In this document: piece after piece, positions 1 to 8,640 of the stretch
Layout: the number at the start of each line of letters is the position of its first letter
How positions within the stretch are numbered: the stretch's first letter is position 1
Origin: Bacteroidota bacterium
GTDB taxonomy: Bacteria > Bacteroidota > Bacteroidia > AKYH767-A > 2013-40CM-41-45
Assembly: GCA_016708785.1 (NCBI GenBank)
Contig: JADJFC010000004.1
Coordinates: 124,001-188,000 of the forward strand
Reading direction: 5' to 3'
DNA length: 64,000 nucleotides
Notes under the pieces: model-generated
The model's database searches: none
What the model was told of the DNA's origin: nothing
Seen by the model: the letters and a program-made list of their open reading frames with translations, nothing else
Translations under genes and position numbers: made by a program

Positions 1-17
1 GATTTAAAATAAAATTC

Positions 18-25
18 TACATTTG
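18..25 (+). promoter_or_regulatory. -7 promoter element TACATTTG of the first lipoprotein gene
   Basis: TACATTTG matches the Bacteroidota -7 consensus TAnnTTTG and lies 31 bases before the ATG at 57. The -33 partner would fall at or beyond the left edge of the window, so only half of the promoter can be judged. Confidence 0.5.
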
Positions 26-56
26 GCACGTTAATTCTATCAAGAAAATAAGCAAT

Positions 57-406
57 ATGAAAAAATTACTCGTTTATGTCTTTGCAGCAAGTTTATTAGT
101 TGCATGTGGACCAAGCGCTGAAGAAAAAGCAGCTGCTGAAAAATGCGTCAAGATTCTATCCAATCAGTAATGGATAAAATGGCAGCTGATTCTATGGCTG
201 CAGTACAAGCTGCGGCTGAGCAAGCTCGCATCGATTCGTTGGCTGCTGTTGCTACTGCAGATTCTTTAGCAAAAGCTGAAGCCGCTGCAAAAAAAGCAAC
301 TGCATCTAAACCAAAACCTAAGTCAAACGGACAAAAGCCGACTCCTCCTGGACAAGCAAAACCGGGTGAAGCACCAAAAGTTGGTCAGAAAAAGCCAGGG
401 AAATAA
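57..406 (+). CDS. Ala-rich small lipoprotein with basic Pro/Lys/Gly tail (frame broken once)
   Basis: The protein begins MKKLLVYVFAASLLVACGPS, a type II signal peptide with lipobox LVAC, so a lipid-anchored envelope protein is expected. The ATG at 57 reads to a stop at about 168. The homologous frame continues from the A-run at 139-143 as ...MRQDSIQSVMDKMAADS; adding one A to this run restores a single reading of about 115 residues. After the lipobox the protein is an Ala/Asp/Ser/Glu-rich helix with recurring Asp-Ser pairs, followed by a tail rich in Lys, Pro, Gly and Gln that ends KKPGK. The segment GPSAEEKAAAEK and the following QDSI are shared with the next gene, so the two are paralogs. 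The family is not recognised. A structural role like that of small helical lipoproteins at the cell wall is only an inference. Confidence 0.7.
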
Positions 407-444
407 GAACCAATAGATCAACACATTATATTAAGTTCTCAAAT

Positions 445-497
445 ATTCCAGTTTATTGGATTTTTTGTACAAAAATGCAATAAACTGGAATTTCTTT
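445..497 (+). terminator. Hairpin after the first lipoprotein gene
   Basis: A perfect 14-bp inverted repeat, ATTCCAGTTTATTG at 445-458 and CAATAAACTGGAAT at 478-491, encloses a 19-base T/A-rich loop and is followed by TTCTTT. It lies 39 bases after the stop of the upstream gene. The long loop and weak T-run make it a less typical terminator than the next one. Confidence 0.5.
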
Positions 498-541
498 GAC
501 TTATCCACAGACAAATTGTTAATCATTTTTTCAATTATCTT

Positions 542-570
542 TTTGATTATTGAAAAATATGTTACTTTTG
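542..570 (+). promoter_or_regulatory. Bacteroidota-type promoter of the second lipoprotein gene
   Basis: TTTG at 542-545 and TACTTTTG at 563-570 are separated by 17 bases. This fits the TTG / TAnnTTTG promoter of the phylum's primary sigma factor. The leader to the ATG at 604 is about 27 bases, A-rich and without a Shine-Dalgarno sequence. Confidence 0.7.
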
Positions 571-603
571 CGCCCATTAAATAAACAAACCTAAAAAAAT
601 ACA

Positions 604-822
604 ATGAAAAAAGTTCTCTCTATTTTGTTAGCTGCTGGTTTCGTAGCTATCGTTGCTTGTGGTCCTAGCGCAGAAGAAAAAGCTGCTGCTGAAAAAGCAG
701 TTCAAGATTCAATCGCTGCTGCTGAACAAGCTGCTGCTGCAACTCAATCAGCAATGATGGATTCAGCTGCTGCAATGGCAACTGACTCTACAGCTGTTGT
801 AGCTGATTCTACAAAGAATTAA
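604..822 (+). CDS. Small Ala/Ser-rich lipoprotein, paralog of the preceding gene
   Basis: This 72-residue protein starts MKKVLSILLAAGFVAIVACG, a lipoprotein signal with lipobox IVAC and the acylated Cys near residue 19. The mature part of about 53 residues is almost entirely Ala, Ser, Asp, Glu, Thr and Gln, with repeated DS pairs (QDSI, MDSA, TDST, ADST). It should form one amphipathic helix. It lacks the basic Pro/Lys tail of its upstream paralog. It has its own strong promoter and a strong terminator, so it is a single-gene transcript, which suggests high expression. The family is not recognised; an abundant small envelope lipoprotein is an inference from composition and the transcription signals. 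Confidence 0.8.
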   Translation: MKKVLSILLAAGFVAIVACGPSAEEKAAAEKAVQDSIAAAEQAAAATQSAMMDSAAAMATDSTAVVADSTKN

Positions 823-841
823 TTCTTTCGTCGAAAAAATT

Positions 842-875
842 AAAGAGGCTTTTCCAACGAAGAGCCTCTTTTTTT
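842..875 (+). terminator. Rho-independent terminator
   Basis: AAAGAGGCT at 842-850 pairs with AGCCTCTTT at 863-871 around a 12-base loop, followed directly by a T-run. It lies 20 bases after the small lipoprotein stop. Confidence 0.9.
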
Positions 876-897
876 ATGCTTTATCTTTTCCTGTGAA

Positions 898-1053
898 TTA
901 TTTTGAAACGGCCTTTTCAGGTGTTTTCCCAACAACATCACACTTTTCACAACCTGATTGCTTCTTACCTTTCATCTGAAGATAGATCTTTCTGATGATG
1001 AAAAACACAGCGGCCGCAAAAAATCCAATAACTACCCACAACTGAATGTCCAT
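898..1053 (-). CDS. Small membrane protein with Cys-pair tail, FeoB-associated type
   Basis: A 51-residue protein, MDIQLWVVIGFFAAAVFFII..., with one N-terminal membrane segment (about residues 4-21), a basic stretch (RKIYLQMKGKK) and a tail with Cys-x-x-Cys-like spacing (SGCEKCDVV). Size and layout match the FeoB-associated Cys-rich membrane proteins of Bacteroidota, though no feoB is adjacent. The reading frame is open further upstream to 1143, but the ATG at 1053 is preferred: a -7 element (TATCTTTG on the minus strand) lies 17 bases before it, and the extra 30 residues would not look like a conserved N-terminus. The function is inferred from shape alone. Confidence 0.6.
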   Translation of the reverse strand: MDIQLWVVIGFFAAAVFFIIRKIYLQMKGKKQSGCEKCDVVGKTPEKAVSK

Positions 1054-1070
1054 AACAAGAATTCTTTTTA

Positions 1071-1078
1071 CAAAGATA
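1071..1078 (-). promoter_or_regulatory. -7 element TATCTTTG of the small membrane protein gene
   Basis: Read on the minus strand, TATCTTTG matches TAnnTTTG and lies 17 bases upstream of the ATG at 1053. No TTG at the ideal -33 distance was found. Confidence 0.4.
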
Positions 1079-1093
1079 GAAAGCAATTTTGGA

Positions 1094-1101
1094 TAATTTT
1101 G
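1094..1101 (+). promoter_or_regulatory. -7 element TAATTTTG upstream of the E1 gene
   Basis: TAATTTTG fits TAnnTTTG and is 19 bases before the ATG at 1121. It overlaps the divergent promoter region of the small membrane protein gene. A good -33 TTG is missing. Confidence 0.4.
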
Positions 1102-1120
1102 CCAGCACAAATTTGATCGT

Positions 1121-3094
1121 ATGAATTTCAATAGAAATGGCATTTCCGACGAAATGCTTAAAAATATATACTAAGAACTCCTTAAGCCCAGACTTATTGA
1201 AGAGAAAATGCTCGTTTTATTGCGTCAAGGCAAAATTGCGAAGTGGTTCTCCGGAATCGGTCAGGAAGCTATTTCGGTTGGATGCGGACTGGCTTTGAAC
1301 CCTGATGAGTACATTCTTCCTATGCATCGCAATTTGGGTGTGTTCACAACGCGACATATTCCGTTAAATCGATTATTCTCCCAATGGCAGGGAAAGCTAG
1401 GTGGTTTTACCAAAGGCCGCGACAGGTCATTCCATTTCGGTACACAGGAATTCAAGATCATCGGTATGATCTCTCATCTTGGACCGCAACTTGGAGTTGC
1501 AGATGGAATCGCTCTTGCTAATCTAATCCGAAAGGAGAAAAAAGTAACTGCTGTATTCTCCGGCGATGGCGGCAGCAGTGAAGGTGATTTCCACGAAAGT
1601 CTGAACGTGGCTGCTGTATGGAATTTACCTGTCATATTCGTGATCGAAAACAACGGTTACGGACTTTCAACTCCTTCCAACGAACAATTCAAGATGAAAC
1701 AATTCATCGATAAAGGAATTGGGTACGGAATGGAAGCTGTGCAGATCGACGGAAATAATATCCTCGAAACCTATTCAACATTCCTAAAGCTGGCCGAATC
1801 AATTCGTGAGAATCCAAGACCTGTCCTCCTTGAATGTTTGACATTCAGAATGCGTGGACATGAAGAAGCTTCAGGCACTAAATATGTGCCTCAAGAACTC
1901 TTTGACATGTGGGGTAAGAAGGATCCAGTCAACAATTACGAGAATTACCTGCTTAAAGAAAAAGTTATTGATGAGGCATTTATCGCATTGACTCGTAGAG
2001 ATATAAAGTCAGAGATCGAGAAAAACCTTGAAATCACTTTTGCTGAAGCTAATCCGGAAGCACACACTGAAATTGAAGTCCAAGATCTTTATGATCAACG
2101 CCCGGTTCCGACATTTGATGCGGGAGAAAAAGTAAAAGAGATCCGTTATCTGGATGCGATAACAGAAGGTATGCGACAGGCAATGCAGCGTCATGACAAT
2201 CTTGTCATTATGGGACAAGACATTGCTGATTATGGCGGCGTTTTTAAAGCAACGCAAGGATTCCTTGAAGAGTTCGGAAGGGCTCGGGTACGGAATACAC
2301 CTTTATGTGAATCAGCAATTGTTGGAGCCGCGCAAGGACTTGCTATAAACGGCATGAAAGCAATTGTCGAAATGCAATTCGCAGATTTCGTTACATGTGG
2401 TTTCAACCAGATCGTAAACAATCTAGCAAAGACTCATTATCGCTGGGGACAAAATGTCGATGTAGTCGTTCGTATGCCAACCGGTGCTGCTGTAAATGCA
2501 GGTCCGTTTCACAGTCAGTCGAATGAAGCATGGTTCGTTCACACACCCGGATTGAAAGTAGTTTATCCGGCATTTCCGGATGACGCAAAGGGTTTGATCG
2601 CTGCATCCATCGAAGATCCGAATCCTGTGATGTTCTTCGAACACAAAGCACTTTACAGAAGTATCACAGGAATGGTTCCTGAAAATTACTATACAACTGA
2701 AATTGGTAAGGCAAAACTCATTCAGGAAGGAAACGATATTTCAATTATCACTTACGGCTTAGGAGTTCATTGGGCACTTGAAGTCTTGAAAGAGGAAAAT
2801 ATTTCAGCTGATTTGATCGACCTTCGTACACTTTTACCTTGGGACAAAGAAGCAGTTGAGAAATCAATTCGCAAAACAGGAAAAGCAATTGTTCTTCATG
2901 AAGATACTTTAACCGGTGGAATCGGAGGTGAGATTGCTGCACACATTGCAGAGCATTGCTTCGAACATCTCGATGCACCAATCATTCGTTCTGCCAGTCT
3001 CGATACACCCGTACCAATGAATTTAGAATTGGAGTGGAACTTCCTACCAAAAAAGAGATTCAAGGAGCAATTGCACAAATTGCTTGGTTATTGA
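1121..3094 (+). CDS. 2-oxoacid dehydrogenase E1, fused alpha and beta subunits (early in-frame stop)
   Basis: Thiamine-diphosphate-dependent E1 of a branched-chain-type 2-oxoacid dehydrogenase complex; it decarboxylates the 2-oxoacid and passes the acyl group to lipoyl-E2. The alpha part (first half) carries the ThDP motif GDGGSSEGD...ENN. The beta part follows (VMGQDIADYGG..., then the C-terminal transketolase domain) and ends LLGY. The fusion is usual in Bacteroidota. The natural start appears to be ATG 1121, giving MNFNRNGISDEMLKNIY, but codon 18 is TAA (1172-1174) before ELLKPRLIEEKM. The first uninterrupted ATG is 1208, which would cost 29 conserved N-terminal residues. The frame is otherwise intact over 628 codons. 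Its probable partner E2 lies at 41550-42868. Confidence 0.9.
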
Positions 3095-3101
3095 TCTTGA
3101 T

Positions 3102-3222
3102 GAAAATTGTTAAATTGGTTTGTTAGGTTGCCACTAATTCACGAATTTGAAAATTATTAAATTGGTTTGTTAGGTTGCCACGAATTCACGAATTTGAAAA
3201 TTATTATTCGTGAATTCGTGGC
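3102..3222. repeat. 47-bp tandem repeat ending in a 17-bp palindrome
   Basis: Two copies of a 47-bp unit (3102-3148 and 3149-3195) differ at only two positions. The distal part GCCACGAATTCACGAAT (3177-3193) is repeated in perfect inversion at 3206-3222, making a hairpin. The block lies between the convergent ends of the E1 and patatin genes, and the patatin reading frame runs into it. Related units are at 17426-17444 and 30758-30870. Confidence 0.85.
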
Positions 3223-5530
3223 AATTTCATCGTCTTCATCTGTGTAGTACGCCTTCCGCATCTCCCTCGGCTGTAAATCATACATCTTCTTCATTAGAGA
3301 ATCAAAAGCCATTTTATTTTCTTTCAGAAAAACAGAATTGGCAACACTGACTTTTTCACGAGTCGTCAAATGCCAGCTAAGTGAAATGTCTTGTTCTTTT
3401 GTTGGTAATTCGAACTTTATAAAATCAAACTGACTGCCAAACCAGCCTTTTGCATATTCATAGGCTTCATCCTGGTTGTAATCCTGGATGGTCAACAAAT
3501 TGTTATAGATATTTCCTAATGGAGCAGTAAAATTCTGGATGATGGTTTGTTGCGGTTTGTTTTCTATCGGACGTTCTTTATGTGAGTCACGGATATCAAC
3601 AAAAATAACACCGCTGGTATTTTCTTCAATCCACTTTCTGAATACATAAAGGAATCGCAACGATGTTTTCAATCCGGTATTATCCCTGATTCCGGCATCC
3701 ATCACAAATGTTACAGGTTCGCTTGGCAGACTAACAGGAGGAAGGATGTATGGGAATGTGGCATTCATTCTCAATACAGAAGTAAATCGAATGTTAGTCG
3801 CTTTCTGGTCTTTGTACAAACGTTGAAATTCCAATTCATCAATCGTTGTTTCAAAATTGAATGTTGAATCTGCTGCATGACCGGCCAGATAACTGATGTG
3901 CTGCGGAGAGATAAGCAATCGTCTTCCATCATTTACAATGGTAGGCGAGAAGATCATCATTGGTATTAATCCGCTGGCTTCTGCTTCACGATAAGATGAC
4001 AACGGTTTGCTCAAAACGTAACCGGTATTCTCATTTAATTGTTGCTCGAAAGCATAAGCACGGTCTTTATTGAATTTCGTTTCGCCTTCTTTGAATTTCT
4101 GAATGTTGAAGAACAAGTCACTTACTGTAATACTGAAAGCGATCGGATTTAAAAGATCTTTACCGACATTGTTTATGCTTTTTGTATTACTCACTTTTTG
4201 ATGAATGCCTAATTTCTTTTGCAAATATAATTCTCGGTAATAGGCAGCGCCTATCATACCTCCTGATGCTCCTGAGATCAATTGCGTGGATTTCGTAAAT
4301 GTATTATTAGAAAGACTGTCTGCCATTTCCATGATTCTAAATGCCCAGATCGATGCTCTTAAACCACCACCTGAACAATTAATAAAGATCATTTTTGGCT
4401 TCTCTTTCTGAGCAATAAATTTGTCTTTCCATTTTTCCAGAATTACAATAGTGCTATCGTAATCTGCCTGGACAATTTCAGGATCAGAGTTCTTTTTAAA
4501 GGTTTCAATGCTGTAATTCGATTTCCCTTTTTTGTATTCCATTCCATAGGCTTTATTGTCTGAATAAAAGACACCATATTGAGAAATGAAATTCACTACC
4601 AAAATAAATAGGATCAGGACAGAAGTAGACCAGGCTTTTAACCAAAAGCGAAATGCACTGCTGAGCATGATAAACATTGAAAAGATCAGAATCACAGATG
4701 CTCCCGCCGGAATTTTGAAAAGCGCATAGTCCTTAAAAAGTCCCATCAAAATGAAAAAAGCAAAGACGATGATCTCAACAATTGCCGCATTCAAATGGTT
4801 CTGTCTGAAAACAGACTCTACCATTTCTGCTGTGTAGTGACCGGTTTCTCTGACCAATTTTACTTTCCGCGGATTTGATAGATAAGTATCAACTCTCCAG
4901 GCTCTCTCATTGTGCTGTGATCGCTTGAAGGATTTTTTCTTTTTCATCACCGTCAATTATGTGTCTGGCAAAAGGAGCATTCGGATCCGAATCCGATGAT
5001 TCCATACCAAACATGAGTATGACGTCTTTATTGGTGCGAAAGAAATAGGTCAAGGTGATCATGATCATCACTGACAATCCTACAATAAAGCCTAATACCT
5101 GTGATAGAATATTCCAAATTCCCTGATACTCATTGTTGATCTGAAAGTAAATGATATTGGTAATGTAAGTGAGAACAAAGAGTGCCGGAACAATAAAATT
5201 ATTTACGGTATATTTTAGAAATGGCCTTGAAAGGGTAGCGATGAAAGGAAACCTGAATCCATTCATGATGTAACTTGAAATGTTGAACACCATAATAAAG
5301 CTGCCCGTTGCAAATCCAATGATAAGGAAGGATGTAAACCCAACCGTTGCCATATATTCAGGATCCAGAAAAAGATATGGAATTCCAAACGTCTGTGATG
5401 AACTATTCGTGACCCACCCAAACAGGATGATCCAATACAACAACAGTAAATGATTTTTCTTCAGCAACACAATTAGCAGCTGAATAGGGAAGGAATAAAA
5501 AAATCGATGCTTTACCTTCGAAGAAATCAT
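3157..5530 (-). CDS. Patatin-like phospholipase with N-terminal membrane region (frame broken once)
   Basis: Predicted membrane-bound serine acyl hydrolase acting on lipids. The C-terminal part shows the patatin signature in order: oxyanion loop SGGGLRA, nucleophile elbow GASGG, and the Asp of the catalytic dyad in MDAGIRDNTG. The N-terminal part (4907-5530) has several hydrophobic segments, and two or three more lie at about 4550-4790. The two reading frames meet in an A-rich stretch at about 4928-4942: removing one A from the A6 run joins DGDEKEK to SFKRSQHNE, giving one protein of about 790 residues. The last roughly 20 residues are encoded by the intergenic palindromic repeat, so the natural end may lie near ...YYTDEDDE. 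It has no operon partner. Confidence 0.75.
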
Positions 5531-5657
5531 AAGTTAATTAAGAGTAGTCTGGAGTTTATTAGGGCACTTCCTACCGCTTTTAATATACGCAGGAAATCAA
5601 TTTTGGTTGTGATAATTTCCGCTTTGCTTCTTACACTTGGGATTGAAAATCAGACAA

Positions 5658-6280
5658 TCAACTTATTTTACTATTTACGATTGCCAGGATCTCAGATTCC
5701 TTCTTTTCAGCGGATTTGACCAAAGCATCAGCTTCTTTCAGCGTTTTTTCCATATATTCCTGATCTTTGAGGCCGGAACCATTGACTTTTACATTTAAAT
5801 AGGCTCCGATTATCGCTGAGCGGGCGCACAAAGCACCAACTCCGGCATCTGTAACTGAATTCGGGTTTCCCTCTTTTACCATTTCTTCAATCACCGACAT
5901 CGAATCAAAACAAGTCCGCATTACTTTCATGGGAACTTCAATTGCATTTTTTGTAGCCGCTTGAATAGCATCGGTACGATTCTTTTTCTCTGCATCTGTG
6001 CCCTTTTGGTAAGCCCAAAAGCATTCATGATCTGATTAAATGCACGGGTATCTTCATCAACCAATGCAATCAGATTCTTCTTTATGACCTGGCCTTTATC
6101 TGCCCAACCGGAAAACTCTTTCCATCGATCATCCCAGCCTTTTTTATGCGACGACAAATTCGCAACCATCGTCGCAAGCGATATTCCTAAAGCTCCAACG
6201 TAAGCCGAAACTGAACCGCCGCCGGGAGCCGGAGATTCAGATGCCGTTTCGTTTGCGAAGTCGATCAGTGACATACTCAC
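5658..6280 (-). CDS. Formimidoyltetrahydrofolate cyclodeaminase (frame broken once)
   Basis: Deaminates 5-formimino-THF to 5,10-methenyl-THF after formimino transfer from formiminoglutamate in histidine degradation. The N-terminal part shows LIDFANETASESPAPGGGS, typical of the cyclodeaminase family. The C-terminal part (5658-5930) continues with MKVMRTCFDSM and the conserved SVTDAGVGALCARSAI. The frame breaks near 6000 after NQIMNAFGL, within a GGGCTTACCAAAAGGGC stretch; restored length is about 207 residues. The ATG is three bases after the formimidoyltransferase stop, so both are co-transcribed. In many organisms the two activities form one FtcD protein; here they are separate neighbours. 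Confidence 0.85.
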
Positions 6281-6283
6281 CAG

Positions 6284-7312
6284 TTATTCTTCTGATTTAT
6301 CTCTTAGCTGATATTCAATGATTCTTTCTTCAGGTTTGAATGGCGATAATTCATCGAGACCGAGCGATTTAATTGCAATTCTAACTAATTCCGATTCAGA
6401 AACACCTGTAGAACGTTGCTGTTTCTCCAGAAAATATTTCCCTGCATCAGTAAGCGATTTCAAAGGAACCAAAACCAACAAGTTCAGATCCTGTCACACG
6501 CATTCCTCTGTTGTAGGCACTTTTTACACATTCATCGAATGCAATATGAAGTGGTGTGATATTAATATTGGTAAGATTCATACTTACCTGAGCAATTCCA
6601 TATTCTTCTATGAACCAACCTATCGCTTTTACAGATTTGCAAGTTCCCGGTTGAACGATCTCTTCACCTTTTTCATTCTTAACTTTGCGGCCATTCTCCC
6701 GAATATCAAATGCAACTGAATTTGCACGACGCACCGATGTTGTATTCAAATTCGCATTATAAGCTACAAGGAAATCACGTGCGCCAATTACAGTTGCACC
6801 ACTTTTTGCCGAATATTCTGCCGGACCGAAATCCGGTTTCCATTCCGCTTGTTTTATTTTTGTGAAAAATCCTTCATACTCTCCGCACGTATCACTGACA
6901 AATTCTTTTTTGCCGGATTACTTTGCGCGGCTTCATATAAATAAACAGGGATGTTTAAGTTCTTCCCAACTTTTTCCCCTAGTTTCTTTGCAAACACAAC
7001 CGTTTCTTCCATTGTAATTCCTGAAATTGGAATTAAGGGACAAACATCTGTTGCGCCCATCCGAGGATGCTCGCCTTTGTGCTTACTCATATCGATCAAC
7101 TCAGCAGCTTTTTCAATTCCTCTGAAAGCCGCTTCAATAACAGCATCCGGCTCACCAACAAAAGTGACAACAGTTCTGTTTGTAGCATTGCCCGGATCCA
7201 CATTCAATAATTTAATTCCTTCAACACTTTCAATTCTGTCAGTGATCTGTCTGATAATATTTAAATCTCTTCCTTCACTGAAATTTGGTACGCATTCAAT
7301 CAATTGTTTCAT
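6284..7312 (-). CDS. ftcD: Glutamate formimidoyltransferase (frame broken twice)
   Basis: Transfers the formimino group of N-formimino-glutamate to tetrahydrofolate, the last part of histidine breakdown. The N-terminus MKQLIECVPNFSEGRD and the segment KGEHPRMGATDVCPLIP are family signatures. The frame breaks near 6884, where one extra G gives IRAGEYEGFFTKIKQAEW, and near 6470, where one T less gives SELVGLVPLKSLTDAG. With both repaired the protein is about 342 residues, the usual size of the stand-alone enzyme. It follows hutI by 15 bases and precedes the cyclodeaminase gene, forming a hutI-ftcD-cyclodeaminase operon. Confidence 0.88.
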
Positions 7313-7327
7313 TAGTGATATATGTTT

Positions 7328-8581
7328 TTACGATATTTTTTTTCCATTCAGAATAGCTGTATCTATCAAGACACTTCCGAAGGAATAAGGGATAAAATTA
7401 TAACTTGGAATCTCTTTCGTGACAAAGAGATTTGCTTTTTTTCCAACTGCAATGCTGCCATGGGTGTTACTGAGTCCCATAGCATAAGCAGAATTTGTTG
7501 TTGAAGCAATAATGGCTTCTTCAGGTGTCATTTTATATATGATACATGCAAGAGAAATCATCTGATTCATATTACCGCTAGGACAACTTCCCGGATTATA
7601 GTCGCTCGAAATAGCAACCGGTAACCCTGCACTGATCATTTTTCTGACTTCAGGCTTTTGCAATCCAAGAAAGAACTGCGCTCCGGGTAAAATGACAGGC
7701 ATTGTACTAGAACCTTTCAAAGCTGCTATATCGTCGTCATTGATAAACTCGAGATGGTCGACACTAATTGCACCTGATTTAACTCCGGCCTGAATTCCGC
7801 CAGAATGTGAAAGTTGTTCTGCATGAACTTTCGGTTGTAGACCATATTTATTTGAAGCTTCAAATAATTGCATGGCATCTTCAGGTGAAAAATAATTCTG
7901 TTCGCAAAATATGTCACAATATTCAGCAAGTTTTTCAGAGGCAATTGCGGGAAGCAATTCATCGATGAGCATCTTCAGATAACCGGCTTTATTACCCTTG
8001 AATTCTGTCGGAACTGCATGAGCACCTAAGAATGTTGCTTTCACTGTTAATGGACTACTTTCTTTAATTCGTCTGATCACACGAAGCATTTTTAATTCAC
8101 TTTCCAAAGAAAGACCATACCCGCTTTTTATTTCAACGCTTCCGGTTCCTAAACTTATTATTTCATTTACCCGAACCATTGCCTGTTCGAATAATTCTTG
8201 CTCTGTTGCTTTTCGGAGATTACTTGCGGAATTTAATATTCCACCGCCACGACTGAAAATTTCCTCATAGGTCAGTCCATTGATGCGATCTACAAATTCC
8301 CTTTCACGGCTTCCGGCATAAACAATGTGTGTATGAGAATCGCACCAAGACGGAAAAACATGTCTGCCCGTGGCATCAATAACTGTATCGATTTTGTCAA
8401 TCGCCAACGATTGAAATAACTCAGACCCCATTTTTCCAAATGAAGTGATCGTATCCTTTTCAACAAAAACGAATGCATTTTCAATCGTTTGAAGTGCTGA
8501 CATTTCAGCACCTGAGTATTTCAGTCTGATGTCTGATTCAGTATGGACCAAAGTCCCGATATTCTTTATTAAAAGGCTCAT
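7328..8581 (-). CDS. hutI: Imidazolonepropionase
   Basis: Hydrolyses 4-imidazolone-5-propionate to N-formimino-L-glutamate, the third step of histidine degradation. The protein has 417 residues, the normal length. It shows the amidohydrolase metal site in CDSHTHIVYAG (near residue 80), the RFVD-like EFVDRINGLTYEEI segment with GGGI, KVHAEQLSHSGG, and SSDYNPGSCPS. It is the first gene of a minus-strand operon with the formimidoyltransferase and cyclodeaminase. hutH and hutU are not in the window. The upstream gene is divergent, with only about 60 bases between hutI and its first coding sequence. Confidence 0.95.
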   Translation of the reverse strand: MSLLIKNIGTLVHTESDIRLKYSGAEMSALQTIENAFVFVEKDTITSFGKMGSELFQSLAIDKIDTVIDATGRHVFPSWCDSHTHIVYAGSREREFVDRINGLTYEEIFSRGGGILNSASNLRKATEQELFEQAMVRVNEIISLGTGSVEIKSGYGLSLESELKMLRVIRRIKESSPLTVKATFLGAHAVPTEFKGNKAGYLKMLIDELLPAIASEKLAEYCDIFCEQNYFSPEDAMQLFEASNKYGLQPKVHAEQLSHSGGIQAGVKSGAISVDHLEFINDDDIAALKGSSTMPVILPGAQFFLGLQKPEVRKMISAGLPVAISSDYNPGSCPSGNMNQMISLACIIYKMTPEEAIIASTTNSAYAMGLSNTHGSIAVGKKANLFVTKEIPSYNFIPYSFGSVLIDTAILNGKKIS

Positions 8582-8591
8582 TAAATCTGCG

Positions 8592-8599
8592 TAGATTCG
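8592..8599 (+). promoter_or_regulatory. Possible -7 element TAGATTCG of the FAD reductase gene
   Basis: TAGATTCG resembles TAnnTTTG with one T-to-C change, the same variant seen just before aroC and pyrD. It lies between the divergent hutI start and the first recognisable residues of the reductase. No matching -33 element was seen. Confidence 0.3.
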
Positions 8600-8640
8600 C
8601 CCTCGAAAATAAGAATAATACCATCAACTCGACCTCTAAA

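Noticed and set aside
3094..3222. Insertion sequence at the tandem 47-bp repeat
   Set aside because: No transposase frame or target duplication; it is a non-coding repeat only.
5507..5719. Plus-strand frame of 70 codons with a hydrophobic stretch, preceded by TTTACCTTCG
   Set aside because: It overlaps the ends of the patatin and cyclodeaminase genes, has no family resemblance, and its hydrophobicity is explained by AT-rich intergenic sequence.
6318..6719. Plus-strand reading frame of 133 codons, and a similar one at 6951-7388
   Set aside because: Both lie antisense inside the formimidoyltransferase gene, whose family motifs are clear on the minus strand; their translations show no recognisable pattern.
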